Below, one piece after another: positions 52,255-62,679 of a stretch of 64,000 nt of DNA. The translations under genes and the position numbers were made by a program. Under the pieces are notes generated by a model. The model saw nothing but the letters and a program-made list of their open reading frames with translations. It was not told the origin of the DNA and ran no database searches. Origin of the DNA: Capillidium heterosporum (taxonomy: Eukaryota; Entomophthoromycota; Entomophthoromycetes; Entomophthorales; Capillidiaceae); NCBI GenBank assembly GCA_016630905.1, contig WBMQ01000013.1, forward strand, positions 1,240,001 through 1,304,000. The letters are read 5' to 3'. Within the stretch, counting starts at the first letter, position 1. Every line of letters starts with the position of its first letter.

Positions 52255-53475
52255 GACTTGTTGGGGTTTCTTGTTCAAAGTAGCGGTACTTGTAAAAACT
52301 TTTGGATTTTTTACTTGGTAGGGATGGCAAAGTAAACTACGTCATTCTATCCTACCAATTGGAATTAGCAAAACTTTGAATTGGAGCAACTCGATTGGAA
52401 TACTTAAAGATATGATTAAAAGTACAATTTTCAAAAGATTACTGGTACAAAAACCAACCAATTTTATCAACAAAGTTATAGCTAAACTCGGTAGAGAAAT
52501 AGCTTCGTATGAAGCCTACGATCATTGCTTAATATAAAAGAATTGGATTCAAGAGAGCTTTTAATGGAGTGTATAGAAAGAGATGCTTGGTTTAAAAGTT
52601 TCACAAAAATTTAATTATAAAACTTGAAGTACCTGGTTGTTTTTAAAGTGACATAGGTAGGCTGTAGCTTAGATTAATAGAAGTCTTGCTGGCTGTATCT
52701 ACTTTGATAAAAGTGATTGTTTATGGCTATTTAAAATGACATGTGTTCTAAATTTAACATAAATTCATTCTATTTTGATAGAAACCCCTCTCTAACAACA
52801 TAACCTTCATATAGGTATACCCACTACATTTTATTTGATTCGATAAAATTTCTCTCATTCTAAAATATAACAAGGATTCTAATAATTTAGATAATAGAAG
52901 TTCTTGTATTATTTTGAAATATGTAAAACCGTATCGACAAGTGCACACAGGTTATTATATTATTCCCTCCTACTATTTCTGTTCCTTTTATATAGTCTAA
53001 CTTCTAAGTCTTTTATTATAGAAATGGGATTATATACAAGGAATAAAACCAAATATATTTTGAACATGTCATTAATTCAAAGCTAACATGGTTTTCCTGA
53101 ATGACCAATTTCTTGGCAAGGGTTTAACTAGGATACGTATATATCCAACAAGGAAAACGTTTTTTCCAAAACAAGCGTTTAATTTCTTCTACTTGAAGCT
53201 TCACCATCAAATAACCTATGAGAAGGCCTGTATTGGACACATCAGGCAGAACTTTCTGATCAAAATAGAATATAGGCAGCAGCACTTTATTAATAGTAAC
53301 TGTTCCAACTCAACATCCGGTATATTTATACTTGTAACTGTTAGTATTCTACCCAAAACTTGGTAATTCAGTGGAGAATAAACTATATGAAAGGCTTGGC
53401 AAACTTTCAGAACATACCTCTTACAAATATAAATAGGTGCTAGCCAAAGCTCTTATTTCCTTTAAAATTTTGATA
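52255..53475. other. intergenic between divergent genes
   Basis: About 1.2 kb; weak ORFs of 60-92 codons without family features. A TATAAATAGG-type string near 53428 lies about 45 bp before the next gene. Confidence 0.5.
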
Positions 53476-54999
53476 ATGGACGTCAAATTGGATATCGAAG
53501 ATAAAACTGCTCATTTAGTTTCTAAAGGTACAGCATCTTTCTACGAACTTACGCTAACTATTTATTTTAGAGCAAGTTGAGCTACCTAAGAGTAAACCCA
53601 GCCGCTTTAGTTTCTACAAGAAGCTGCTGTTGGGTTCTACGGTAGTGGCTTTTATTTTATTCGGTGTGTACATCGGGGTCCTAAACCAGTTCCAAAACGA
53701 AAGCAACTTCTTGCGCAACTTCCCCAACTTTGGATTCGGGAACTGTAACCCTCACATCCCCTACCGTTCCTTACAGACCTTCGAGTTTGATCCCAAACAA
53801 GAAAACCGCTTCACTTTCTACAGCTATACCGGTTTTAAGGTACTTTATATTTTTAACCTTCCATTAATTTTTGCAGAACAGTGAAGCTAAAATTACCACC
53901 CACAACGACTCCTCCAACGTCAAGGTTCTTTACAACATCAAAGCATCCGATCAATATACTTTAAACAACATAAAAACCTACGCTACTCGCAATTATGGTT
54001 ACCAGTTCCACGTCGAATTCCCCCCTTCCAACTTCTTCTGTCGCCACTGCATATCCATCGAGTTGACTCTCAGCTTCCCCGAAAATTTGGAGCACTTTGG
54101 AGAAATTAGTTTGAGCGGAAACTTCCGCCATTTCAACTTCACCGAGAACACCAAAACGACCTTCAACTCACTATATCTAAGCCAGCAAGGATTCATGAAT
54201 CTGAACTCCATCAAAGCCTACCGCATCTTCGCCTACTCACAAGGTTTCATATACATGCACAACGTCCAAACCAATGGGGGAAGTATAGGCTCCTGGGGTT
54301 CGGGTGTAACCATCACCGATGTCACCAAATTATCGCTCAGTGCCAAACATAATAATACTGGGTACTACAACGGTGATGGCTTCCACATTTCGGCCTAAAA
54401 GCAATGTCTTCGTAAGCCATGTCAATGCCGATACTATCCAAGTTCAAGCTCAAGAAACTGTCCTTAGACAAATTGATACTCAATCAGTCGATATCCAAGC
54501 AAAGGATAAAGTACGCATCATTGATTCCTCTATCACTTCCCTTAACGCCAACACTTTGACTGGCGACGTCAATGTCCAAGTTAGAAACTCCAACTACGTT
54601 TCCATTTACAACAAGAGGGGTAGCGTTCAGGTCGATGTCTTAAGTCTTGGAAACTTGAATAAAACCAAGGAAGCTAAACGCAATTATTCGCAGTCACATT
54701 ATCGGTACGCATCCATGGGATTCAAGGATATGGAACTCGACTACTACTCCTTCGAAGCTCTAAGTTTGGATGGTAACGCCAAGCTTACCTTACCTAAGAC
54801 TTTTGAAGGCAACTTTGAAGCTTTCGCAAAGAATGGGAAGGCTGAGGTGCAATCGGTTTCTGACGAGTCTAAGATCCACTTCTTGAACGAGCGATCCAAT
54901 GGTAAAGTAGGATACTACGGAGACAACCGCAGCTCTATCAACAAGGCTAAGGTTGAAACAGCTGGTTACTATACCGATGCTATTATCAACTTCAGCTAA
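53476..54999 (+). CDS. membrane-anchored beta-repeat protein 3 (DUF4097-like), one +1 frame change
   Basis: Third member of the family, on the opposite strand. Introns 53528-53570 and 53840-53876 match those of the paralogues. MDVKLDIEDKTAHLVSK, 'LPKSKPSRFSFYKKLLLG', a membrane span ('VVAFILFGVYIGVLNQF'), 'IPYRSLQTFEFDPK', then a beta-strand-rich outer part with 'VRIIDSSITSLNANTLTGD' and an end 'VETAGYYTDAIINFS'. The third exon stops at TAA (54396-54398) in TCG GCC TAA AAG; reading AAA after skipping T gives 'FHISA-KSNVFVSHVNA', which aligns residue by residue with paralogue 2. Total length is one base over a multiple of three. Confidence 0.77.
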
Positions 55000-56001
55000 G
55001 TTCCTTTGGTAGACCTCTATTAAATATATACTTTACAACTCCTTTTATATTCAAAATATTTACATTGGTTTATTCCTTCATTTCTATACGAGTACAATCT
55101 AAGAATAGTACGTTGTCGATCTCTTTGATTTAATTTCTCTAGATTTTGGGATGCAAAAGTTTATAAGATGCATGGCTTCATGAGAAAAAGTCAAGTTAAT
55201 ATTAAGTTTGAAGTGGATGTAGTTTGGATGGTTGCTAGGGAAAAAGAACTGGTTGTTGAAAGTTGGAAATGTAAGGTACAAACTGCTTTGGATCATAGGC
55301 ATGTATTTATTTGGAGTATACTTGGAATTTTAACTCAGATATACAATAAATTTATTGAAAGCAGCAAATCCTCTTCTCTTGATTTACAGTTCAACTGTAA
55401 ACCTCAACTGCTTGCTCTAAAAACTCTCCTCGTTATTGAACTTGATCTTTGGTAAAGTCAAAATGGCAATATCCTTTGGATCTATATTTGAAGAGGAGTG
55501 TATCCAAAGGTTGATTTTATCTTCGGTGTAATAGGGTTCGTCCTTTGATTTATCTTGAAAGTTCATATTAGTAAATAGGTAGTAAACTTTTGAGAATGTA
55601 GCTGCTAGAGGTTGAATTGGCCCAAGTCCATTTGATTAAAGAGAAGGCGTATTTAAACAATATCTAATTTAGTTTAGCTACAAGGCTTTATAGCATTTAT
55701 ATATGCGTATAATTTAAGGGTCTAAAATTTTTAGTGTATTTCCAACTTTTTGTATTTTAGGTTTAAACTTCTATAGTTAGAACCGACTTTGTTTCTAAGT
55801 TTATACCTTTCAATTGAAGCATCTTTATGTTTGTAACTGTGGTTCAAATAGATATTGAATTAGTATATAATTTACTGCAATTACAACTCAAAGATAAACA
55901 AAACTACCTAGAATTTTCTAGTGTATGAGAATTAATAAAGTAAAAGAATTTTCAAATAAATGTTTATTGAGTCATATGCAGGCCAGTTTCGGACGTAGAA
56001 C
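55000..56001. other. intergenic with two doubtful short ORFs
   Basis: A plus-strand ORF at 55168-55455 (95 codons, MHGFMRKSQVN) and a minus-strand ORF at 55417-55566 (49 codons, MNFQDKSKDEPYYTEDK) have ATGs but no recognised features. The minus one has natural-looking composition and may be a small gene or a 5' exon. Confidence 0.35.
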
Positions 56002-56931
56002 TTAGTACTTGGAGCCGTACTGGTCGTATTTGTCGTGATGGCGGTGGTGGTGGTCGTGACCGTAGGAGTCGTAGTGGTCCTTGCCGTAGTGATCACCGTG
56101 GTGTCCGTGTCCGTGGTGGTCGTGACCGTAACCACGGCGGTAGTAGTGGTTGCGGTGGTGGTCGCGACCGTAGCTGTCGTAGTGATCTTTGCCGTAGTGG
56201 TCACCGTGGTGTCCGTGGTGTCCGTGGCCGTAGTGGTCATGACCGTAACCACGGCGGTCGTAGTGGTTGTGGCCGTAGTGGTCGGCGTGACCGTAGCCTT
56301 TGCCGTAGTGATCACCGTGGTGTCTGTGGTGGTCGTGGTGGCCGTAGTGGTCGTGACCGTAGCCGCGGCGGTCGTAGTGGTTGTGGCCGTAGTGGTCGGC
56401 GTGACCGTAACCTTTACCGTAGTGATCACCGTGGTGTCTGTGGTGGTCGTGGTGGCCGTAGTGGTCGTGGCCGTAGCCGCGGCGGTCGTAGTGGTTGTCT
56501 TTGCCGTACTTCTTCTTGCCATATTTGTCATCGTCGTCATCCTTGCCGTACTTGTCATCATCCTTCTTATCATCCTTCTTGTCATCCTTCTTATCGTCCT
56601 TCTTGTCGTCCTTCTTGTCATCCTTCTTGTCGTCCTTCTTATCATCCTTCTTTTCGTCTTCCTTGGGTTTGTCCTCTTTAGGCTTGTCTTCCTTAGGTTT
56701 ATCCTCTTTAGGCTTATCCTCCTTGGGCTTGTCCTCCTTAGGCTTTTCTTCGGCAGGCTTTTCCTCCTTAGGTTTGTCTTCGGGGCTAGCATTACCGAGG
56801 AGAGAAGTCAAATCACCGACGATGGGGAGCTTCTTCAAGCCGGCTTCTGAGCCCTTGGGGGCGGGGTTGGTGGCGGCAATTGAGGCGAAAGCTAAAGCTG
56901 AAAGCAGGGCGATGTTTCTGAAATGAACCAT
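56002..56931 (-). CDS. secreted Lys/Asp- and His-repeat protein (309 aa)
   Basis: Signal peptide MVHFRNIALLSALAFASIAA. Then a short 'LPIVGDLTSLLGNASPEDK' segment, a run of KEDKP pentamers, a run of KKDD units, and a C-terminal half of His/Tyr/Gly repeats, for example 'YGHDHYGHHDHHRHHGDHYG', 'YGHADHYGHNHYDRRG'. At least two copies of a 38-residue unit are near identical. No membrane span or GPI signal is visible. So many His residues suggest metal (Zn, Cu, Ni) binding at the wall or outside; pH-dependent charge is an alternative. Other frames on both strands are also open here because of the codon-periodic repeats; only this frame has a signal peptide. Confidence 0.75.
   Translation of the reverse strand: MVHFRNIALLSALAFASIAATNPAPKGSEAGLKKLPIVGDLTSLLGNASPEDKPKEEKPAEEKPKEDKPKEDKPKEDKPKEDKPKEDKPKEDEKKDDKKDDKKDDKKDDKKDDKKDDKKDDKKDDDKYGKDDDDDKYGKKKYGKDNHYDRRGYGHDHYGHHDHHRHHGDHYGKGYGHADHYGHNHYDRRGYGHDHYGHHDHHRHHGDHYGKGYGHADHYGHNHYDRRGYGHDHYGHGHHGHHGDHYGKDHYDSYGRDHHRNHYYRRGYGHDHHGHGHHGDHYGKDHYDSYGHDHHHRHHDKYDQYGSKY
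56245..56480. repeat. 114-bp tandem repeats inside His-rich gene
   Basis: The motif GTAGCCGCGGCGGTCG recurs at 56473 and 56359, and a variant GTAACCACGGCGGTCG at 56245, spaced exactly 114 bp (38 codons). Units are almost identical, which suggests recent expansion. Confidence 0.75.
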
Positions 56932-57181
56932 TTTATTAATTATGAGTCTATGCTTTGATGTAGAGTGTTTGTATTTCTATTCGAGCTGTATACCCTCTTC
57001 CACCGTCGAGTCGGATCCTTATATACTAACTACTTTTAACGTCGGTAGGGCAGTACCTATGTTTGGATCGACCTTGTGGTAAAATTCTCCATACAGCTAT
57101 AGGTATGTAAATTAACCCATTAACTCAATCCAACTCACATTGCCAATCAATAAACGTCGTTAGCACTCACTACCCCAACGT

Positions 57182-57532
57182 CTAACATCGTACCCACATG
57201 CTCAATTTAGAGCTGGAGACAAATTGGTTAGTAATTTTGCACAAGGTTGAGCTCGATATAGGAAAAAACGTTATATTTATGGGTTTATATTGGGAAATCG
57301 CGTAATAGTCCGACTTTTGGATACCCCAGGGCTTAATCGTGGCCAAAAGCACATTTTTAGTCTGAAATTCAAACTTTGCACCAGAAAAGTGGGCCTGAAC
57401 ATCAAATTTCCTGTTTGGGCATAGTCTATCAAATAAGATTGTGGGAAGTTTATTGGGAAAGCAGTAGTTGGAATTCTGACGACTTGCCAAAAAGTCTTGT
57501 AATGAAAATAGCTGTAGAGAAATAACCGACAT
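57182..57532 (-). CDS. hypothetical protein (116 aa)
   Basis: ATG ORF starting MSVISLQLFSLQDFLASRQN with a Ser/Phe/Ile-rich composition and no recognised motif or membrane span. The codon pattern is plausible but there is no corroboration; may be chance. Confidence 0.3.
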   Translation of the reverse strand: MSVISLQLFSLQDFLASRQNSNYCFPNKLPTILFDRLCPNRKFDVQAHFSGAKFEFQTKNVLLATIKPWGIQKSDYYAISQYKPINITFFPISSSTLCKITNQFVSSSKLSMWVRC

Positions 57533-58588
57533 TTAACGTTATAGGCTGGAGGTTGGTAAGGGCTGTTGTAGTGTTACAGTGTTATGGAAGATGTCTCAAC
57601 AGTAACAGCTTCCAACATCTTTGTTACGTTTCTACTGAGGGATTTTAGAATAAGCTTGTATTGGCCATTATGTCTAGTAAATTAGCCGATCTAGATTGGC
57701 TGAAGGTCGTTTACTTTCGGTTGATTTCCATACACACTTTCAATTTGCTTCTCCACAAGCATACTCTATTGGGTCGGAATAAAGTTAATTACAACGAGCT
57801 TGCTTTTGTAAACGTTCTTTTTGATTATACTTTCAACAACTATACTATTTCCTGTAGCTTTTAGATCTAATATCTGTCTTAACATAGACATATCTGAATG
57901 AATGCCTAAAAATCTATAGTTGCAAATTTCAATTCAGCCATATCGATCACTTTTCTATACTAGCATAAAATATCCGCATTTTGGATGTACTGTTGAACCG
58001 TGGATAGGTGAAAAAATACACATTTCAAAACTGAAATAACACTATCAGCTGAAAGACCAACCATGAGGGCTCATGTTTCAAAGCATAGCGAATTGCATCC
58101 AAGCATGCATTGTAAAAAGGCTACCTTTCGGTATCGAATATTTAGGTAAATTGAGCCATATTTCCTAGAAAGGAGATTAGCATCTTACTAAGATGCATTT
58201 GTTGGACGATGGAGCCCACATTCGTAAACTAAACGAATTTGAAAACAAATTTTGATGACATTTGGTAGTGCTGTTACCGGGTATTGTGGAAGGTGGATTT
58301 CAAAGTAGAGTTGAACTGATAGAAATCATTTACTAAGCTGTAAAGCTGGTTCATCAATAGGAACGTGTAGTGCGATGAAGATTGTAGGTTTATGAACCTA
58401 GTACCGAGTTTCTTTATGTATATGTACATGCCAATAAACTCAACTACATATAGCTATATGTATGTAATGACAACATTCTATCGAATTAGCTTCTACAAAG
58501 GATCTTAAAATAAATCACTTACTACATTCAACTCTACAACAAAGAATTATAAAATATATCCAAAACCCAATTTAATACCTACCCAACT
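57533..58588. other. intergenic, weak ORF only
   Basis: An ATG ORF at 57670-57864 (MSSKLADLDWLKVVYFRL, 64 codons) might be a small gene or exon; otherwise nothing recognised. Confidence 0.4.
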
Positions 58589-59965
58589 TTAGATATTGAC
58601 GTAACCAAATCTATTGACAAACTGCAACTTCAAGTTGGGATGGGTTTCCTCCAACAACCCAACAACATCCTCGACGTTGATATCGCTGACTCTATACCTA
58701 TACCCAACCAACTTCAACTTCTTGCACAGCTTGATGACCTCAACTGTAACTACGTTGAAGTCGGGTAAAACGAGGTACGACCATCTGATGTCGACGGCTG
58801 TATCGAGCTGCTTGAAGGTCCTGGCCAGTTCGTAGTTGGGTTCAACGGCGCCTAAAATCTCAAACTTCTTCAAAGTCATAAACTTGAAGTTGATCAACTT
58901 GATGGCTTCCAACGATAAATTGCGGAACTTTATACCTAGCTGCACAAGCTTGAAGTTCAAAGTTACATTTTCCAAATTTTCAATAAGGTCGGCATTCTTG
59001 AGGTAGCTCAGATCGATGGCCAGACTGGTCAGCTTCTTCAGCTTTTGGAAGATGTCGTTGAAGTTGAACGCTATATCGAACTTGCTGATGTTCTTGAACT
59101 TCTTTATGGTTAAGCCGTTCAAATTCACAAAGTTGGTCAAGATGTTGCTGAGGTGCTCCATGCTAAATCCCTCGTAGTCCAGGTACAGACTCTTCAACTT
59201 GATGAAACTGTCGTTGAGTTTAGTTTCCAAGTTCCCCGAGTACAAACTTAGTGTCAGAATCTGCAACTTGGGGAAGTTGGTGGGAGATACGCATATGAAG
59301 TCATTGTCGATGGTGTTCTTTATATTTTCGATGTTGTTGATGATGAAGAGCTCTTGCAGGTTGCTTTGGATGAACTGCTGCTTAAACTCTAAACTGATGT
59401 TGGTAAGCAGTTTCTCTAGACTTTTACGCTTGAAACTTTTGGGCAAGGTTGGTCCTAAGCTGGTGAAGTGGAACACTTTCAATTTGGGGAGCTTGTAGAA
59501 AAGCTGTTGAGCAACTACCAGGTCGAACTCGATAAGATATAATTTTGTGAGGCTAGGTAGCTGCTGCAATTTGGTTACCCAGATCAAGTTGTCCTTTTCC
59601 TTGTATGTCAAGCCATTTACCTGTACCGTCACCGCACTTAGACTCTTCAGACATGACCAGTCGACTTCTTCATCTTTGAGCTGCACCCACTTGAACTTTA
59701 AGTTTGTTAAATTGACAAAATTGTCGCAAACTTTAAACATGTCGATTTCAATAAGGATCAAACTCAAGTTCTTTACCAATTTGGCGTACTTTAATAAACT
59801 GTCAAACTTTCTGTAGTCTATGTCGTTTACGTTGACGGTTTGGAAAATACCCTGCAAACTTTGGTCGTTGGTATCCTTGTTCAGCAGCCGTAAGTTTAAC
59901 TTTTCGTCGAGCTTCAGCAGTTGGAATATGTGTTCCACCAGAAGGTGGGGGAGCTGGTCCAGCAT
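58589..59965 (-). CDS. F-box protein with leucine-rich repeats
   Basis: 458 residues, single exon. Residues 1-40, 'MLDQLPHLLVEHIFQLLKL' followed by DEKLNLRLLNKDTND, form an F-box (Skp1 contact). The rest consists of degenerate Leu-rich repeats (segments like 'LPSLTKLYLIEFDLVVAQQL', 'FPKLQILTLSLYSGN', 'LTSLAIDLSYLKNADLIENL'). This points to a substrate-recognition subunit of an SCF ubiquitin ligase; the target is unknown. Upstream sequence gives no clear TATA box. The frame is intact throughout. Confidence 0.75.
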   Translation of the reverse strand: MLDQLPHLLVEHIFQLLKLDEKLNLRLLNKDTNDQSLQGIFQTVNVNDIDYRKFDSLLKYAKLVKNLSLILIEIDMFKVCDNFVNLTNLKFKWVQLKDEEVDWSCLKSLSAVTVQVNGLTYKEKDNLIWVTKLQQLPSLTKLYLIEFDLVVAQQLFYKLPKLKVFHFTSLGPTLPKSFKRKSLEKLLTNISLEFKQQFIQSNLQELFIINNIENIKNTIDNDFICVSPTNFPKLQILTLSLYSGNLETKLNDSFIKLKSLYLDYEGFSMEHLSNILTNFVNLNGLTIKKFKNISKFDIAFNFNDIFQKLKKLTSLAIDLSYLKNADLIENLENVTLNFKLVQLGIKFRNLSLEAIKLINFKFMTLKKFEILGAVEPNYELARTFKQLDTAVDIRWSYLVLPDFNVVTVEVIKLCKKLKLVGYRYRVSDINVEDVVGLLEETHPNLKLQFVNRFGYVNI

Positions 59966-60646
59966 CTTCTCTATCTATTGATGTATTTCTCTTGTTCTTG
60001 TAAAACCAAGGTTGGTTCAAGCAAGATGCTTGGTTTCCTTATTCTTTTCGTTTGCTTTCTGAATTGTTCAAACTTTAGCCCATTTCCAAGTAGGATTTCG
60101 TCATAATAAAGGGGTAAGTTATGCTGGATAATTTATAAACCAATGGAAGTGCCCATGAGTTTTGGATTTCTAATCAAGCTTTGAATTAAATTGGCTCATT
60201 TTCTCAGCTAAATTAAGATAGTTTACTTGAAACTTTTCAGATGTTTATTACTCTGATCCGAAAGTATGGACGATACCTTACAGGCTTCGTTGTAAAAATC
60301 TACCTAGTTTATCTGAACAGACTGGTGTAATCTAGTTGACTTTTCCTTTATAATACAGTGTTTCATTTATGAAGCCTTTTATTCATCAAGCCAATTTTAT
60401 AAAGGGCTTTTTGTGGCTTCAACATACTTCAAGTGAATATTACAAATGTGAATTAAAAGTATCATATAAATGGAGTAGTAGCTATTTAAATAGTTTATTT
60501 TTTAACTTTCAACTACTTACATATAAATAGAAGGGAATTTAATTGTGCCTTTGTTTTCAATATCTTTGCAAAATTTTTACGAAAGATCCGTATGGCTTCT
60601 AACTTCTATAAACTCTTTATAAACACAAACTCTTCTCTTCTCATCC
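59966..60646. other. intergenic
   Basis: AT-rich spacer; nothing recognised. Confidence 0.45.
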
Positions 60647-62679
60647 TCAACTCTGAACTACACCAATCTCTGTTTCATTCCTATTGATATTGGAGTCAAC
60701 TTTGTTGTTTAGCTCCATCTCGTTACGATTCAAAGGGATATGTACTAGGAAAAGAGTAGCTATAAACGATATAGCTGAAAAGGGTATGATGGCCAGGTAG
60801 GATACCTTGATGGTCTGGATGTAACTCAGCTTGTACAGCAGGCTTTCTTCCAAATTTAGCTTTTTGGCCGCTTCGATCGTAGTCAATAGGTAAGAAAGGT
60901 CATGGCCCACCAAGTTGTATGTGAGAGCCCGTTTCAAAGCTAGCTTGTAGATGGAGCCAATTATAGCCAAGCCTAGAACGCCACCCATACTTTGAGTAAA
61001 AGAAAGTAACGAAGTTACTGAAGCTATATGCTGGGAGGAAACAGCAGCTTGGGATAGGATGGTACAGTTCTGGGTTATGAATCCATGCCCAGTACCCAAG
61101 ATAACGATGTACAGGATCTCCTGGAATCGGCTTATCTGTTCCCCCATGGTAGCCAGTAGGACGACACCAACGAGGGTAAATAAAGTGCCCAAGACATTAA
61201 AAATCCGGTAGTAGCCGGTTTTAGTAGTGATGTACCCGGCTACCGCCGACACGATGACAACGGCCCCCATCATAGGTAAAAGCTCCAAAGCTGACAGAGT
61301 GGCCGACCTATCGCGGACTACCTGGTAGTAGATGGGGATGTAGGTGATGGTAAAGTAGAAAGGGAAACAAGCCAACATATTAGTAATGTTGGCTGAGATG
61401 ACGTTCCTGTTGAAGATAGCTTTAGGAAGCAGTGGTTCCTTGGCGAACTTGGCTTCGGTAACTATAAAGCCAACTAGGCAAATGAAAGCTACGCATAGTG
61501 GTACCAACACCTGCCAAGAAGTCCATTCGAATTCAGACCCACCCCAGTTGAAACTTAAAAGTAAAGAGCAGGTGAAGACAATGATGAATGTCGAACCTAC
61601 TAGGTCAACTCGAGCCAATTTCTTGGCTATGGACTGAACAGTACCTGAAGGCTTCAGGTAGAGGTAGATAATGAACATGGCTATAGTAGCGATGGGGATG
61701 TTGATATAAAAGTTCCATCGCCACGAGACATTGTCACTTAGGAAGCCACCCACAACTGGTCCCGAAACTACGGCAATTATAAAGAAAATTCCGGTCAAGG
61801 AAAGGTACAGGCTACGTTGGTACAGAGGTACAATATCAGAGATGATGATTATGGACAGGGCTATTAAACCGCCGCCACCTAGCCCACAGAAAGCTCTCGA
61901 ACCGATCAACATGGCCATGGAGTTTGATATACCGCACAAAATAGAACCAATTAAAAAGATGAACAAAGCGGTCAACAAAGTATCCCGTCTACCGAAAATG
62001 TCGCTAAGCTTGCCGTAGATGGGTAATAGGCGGTTGAGGTCAACATGTAGGAGGCTGGTAACCAGGTCAAGTCGTTCAAGGCGTTGAAATCACTTACTAT
62101 ATGAGCTAAAGCTGCCGATAGGATGGTATGGTCCAAAAATGCCGTGAAAATGGTCAAGAACAAGCTAAGTTATAAAGATGTTAGTAAGTTTCAGGGTTAT
62201 AAAATTGCTTACCCAAATAAAAGCAGGTGGAATCTAATTCCTACTGGTCTATCCTTGGCAGCTCCGTCTTCAAACTCGGTCAAAGTAGGTTGCTCCTCGA
62301 TGAAATCTCGAACTATACTCAAAGATTTGCTGTGTCGGTTCTTGCTAGTGGCTAAGCTAGCGACCCCTACTTTGTTGGTACCTGGGGTTATGCATCGCTC
62401 CGATTCATTCAAGTTCAAGCTAGCTATGGAGTCCTTGTCACTGATGGAATCGGATTCCTTGGTTAAAATTGAAGCTGGTTTGAATTCGCTTGAAGGTTGA
62501 AACTGACCAGCGGATGTTAAATTTGAACACGATCTATTTAGAGTCGATGTAAGATCCAGCTGTTTAGGTTCAGCAGTACTAAAATCTATACTTTCCACCG
62601 AATGAATAGAGTCGCTATCGCTGTTGCTGTCTTCGAGCTTGACTTTGGGGATGTTAGTGTCGGTTGGATTGGGTTCCAT
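60647..62679 (-). CDS. DHA2-type MFS transporter, one frame change
   Basis: About 661 residues. The first 150 are a Ser/Asp/Glu-rich cytosolic segment (MEPNPTDTNIPKVKLEDSNS). After the intron at 62165-62212 the transporter begins 'FLTIFTAFLDHTILSAALAH', then 'WLPASYMLTSTAY', 'PIYGKLSDIFGRR' (motif A), 'AFCGLGGGGLIALSIIIISD' and 'RWNFYINIPIATIAMF', as in 14-span drug:H+ antiporters of fungi. At about 62024-62030 (GCC TAT TAC CCA) the frame is off by one missing base; the motif 'STAYLPIYGKLSD' is complete if one nucleotide is added back. This sign is opposite to the other frame changes in the window. Substrate unknown. Confidence 0.85.

Noticed and set aside
56035-56926. Long open frames on the plus strand and in another minus frame over the His-rich gene
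   Set aside because: Codon-periodic repeats keep several frames open. Their products are monotonous Val/Thr or Leu/Ser strings; only the minus frame starting at 56931 has a signal peptide and ordered domains.
61990-62030. Two successive T skips (TAT then TAG) in the MFS gene
   Set aside because: It would destroy the conserved PIYGKL motif; a single missing base keeps it, so I treat it as an opposite-sign event.
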